From assembly GCA_963169105.1 (NCBI GenBank), contig OY720643.1, forward strand, positions 82,877,696 to 82,941,695: a DNA stretch of 64,000 nt, given 5' to 3'. The notes below the pieces were generated by a model that searched no databases, was not told the origin of the DNA, and was given only the letters and a program-made list of their open reading frames with translations. This stretch comes from Ceriagrion tenellum. Its lineage: Eukaryota > Arthropoda > Insecta > Odonata > Coenagrionidae. The position numbers and the translations under genes are program-made. Positions 63,944-64,000 of this stretch are shown in pieces (position 1 is the stretch's first letter; each line of letters starts with the position of its first letter).

Positions 63944-64000
63944 GCATTAAAACAATTTTGTGGAAAAATGCAATTGTTTCTCTTACATTATGGTCATTCA

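Larger units (their letters stand above)
63719..64000. mobile_element. Foldback hammerhead element FB5 with at least 10-bp TSD (reaches window end)
   Basis: TGGTCATTCA at 63719-63728 recurs at 63991-64000, the last bases of the window, bounding 63729-63990. Arms of ~60 bp (63771-63829 and 63931-63990) carry AATGTAAGAGAAACAATTGC. The ~42-bp left extension fits the family layout. The spacer holds GTACCCTCTTT-type short repeats and the hammerhead. Confidence 0.85.

Noticed and set aside
1..64000. LTR retrotransposon or CRISPR array
   Set aside because: No paired LTRs with TG..CA ends, no gag/integrase motif, and no regularly spaced identical short repeats were found.

Overview
The window is repeat-dominated nuclear DNA from an animal, most likely an arthropod and probably an insect. 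I see no prokaryotic operons, no recognisable host exon, no tRNA or rRNA gene and no CRISPR array. Nearly every coding-like segment is a piece of a transposable element: 3' ends of non-LTR retrotransposons (LINEs), Penelope-like elements (PLEs) with a GIY-YIG nuclease, and one Transib transposase. Non-coding structure consists of tRNA-derived SINEs, TIR elements (MITEs) and tandem repeats. The species cannot be fixed from the sequence.

Layout. 0-8 kb: a hammerhead foldback element, two pieces of LINE 'family B', one LINE with an AAT-type tail, and a 469-bp MITE with perfect ends. 8-17 kb: a second foldback element, a tRNA-headed inverted repeat, a 0.7-kb MITE, a tandem array of a ~556-bp TTAA-bounded repeat, and LINE fragments. 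16.5-30 kb: nested LINEs (family A inside family B), an 816-bp PLE-type inverted element, an RTE fragment, tandem duplications, and the longest family A LINE. 30-34 kb: a large tRNA-headed inverted repeat and the best protein in the window, a 581-codon PLE reverse transcriptase plus GIY-YIG ORF. 34-40 kb: a mariner-type MITE and a LINE that has received two PLE-type insertions, each with a clear target-site duplication. 40-52 kb: a MITE holding a LINE and a SINE, a degraded Transib transposon with a CACAGTG end, several RTE remnants, a full-length SINE and a long inverted repeat. 52-64 kb: RTE and PLE copies, more LINE ends, and a hammerhead foldback element truncated by the window end.

How the parts relate. 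LINE families A, A2, A3 and B differ in their bodies but end in the same small hairpin followed by a GATGTA-type tail, presumably the site their reverse transcriptases recognise. The PLE copies carry hammerhead ribozyme motifs in their terminal repeats. Several very short elements (about 100-275 bp) have only those ribozyme arms, a short one-sided extension and 10-16 bp duplications, and look like non-autonomous passengers of the PLE machinery. This is the most interesting system in the window.

Limits. Family names such as A, A2, A3, B, T, S and X are local labels. All assignments come from reading the sequence and translated motifs, with no database search. Element boundaries are usually good to about 10-30 bp, except where a target-site duplication or TIR fixes them.
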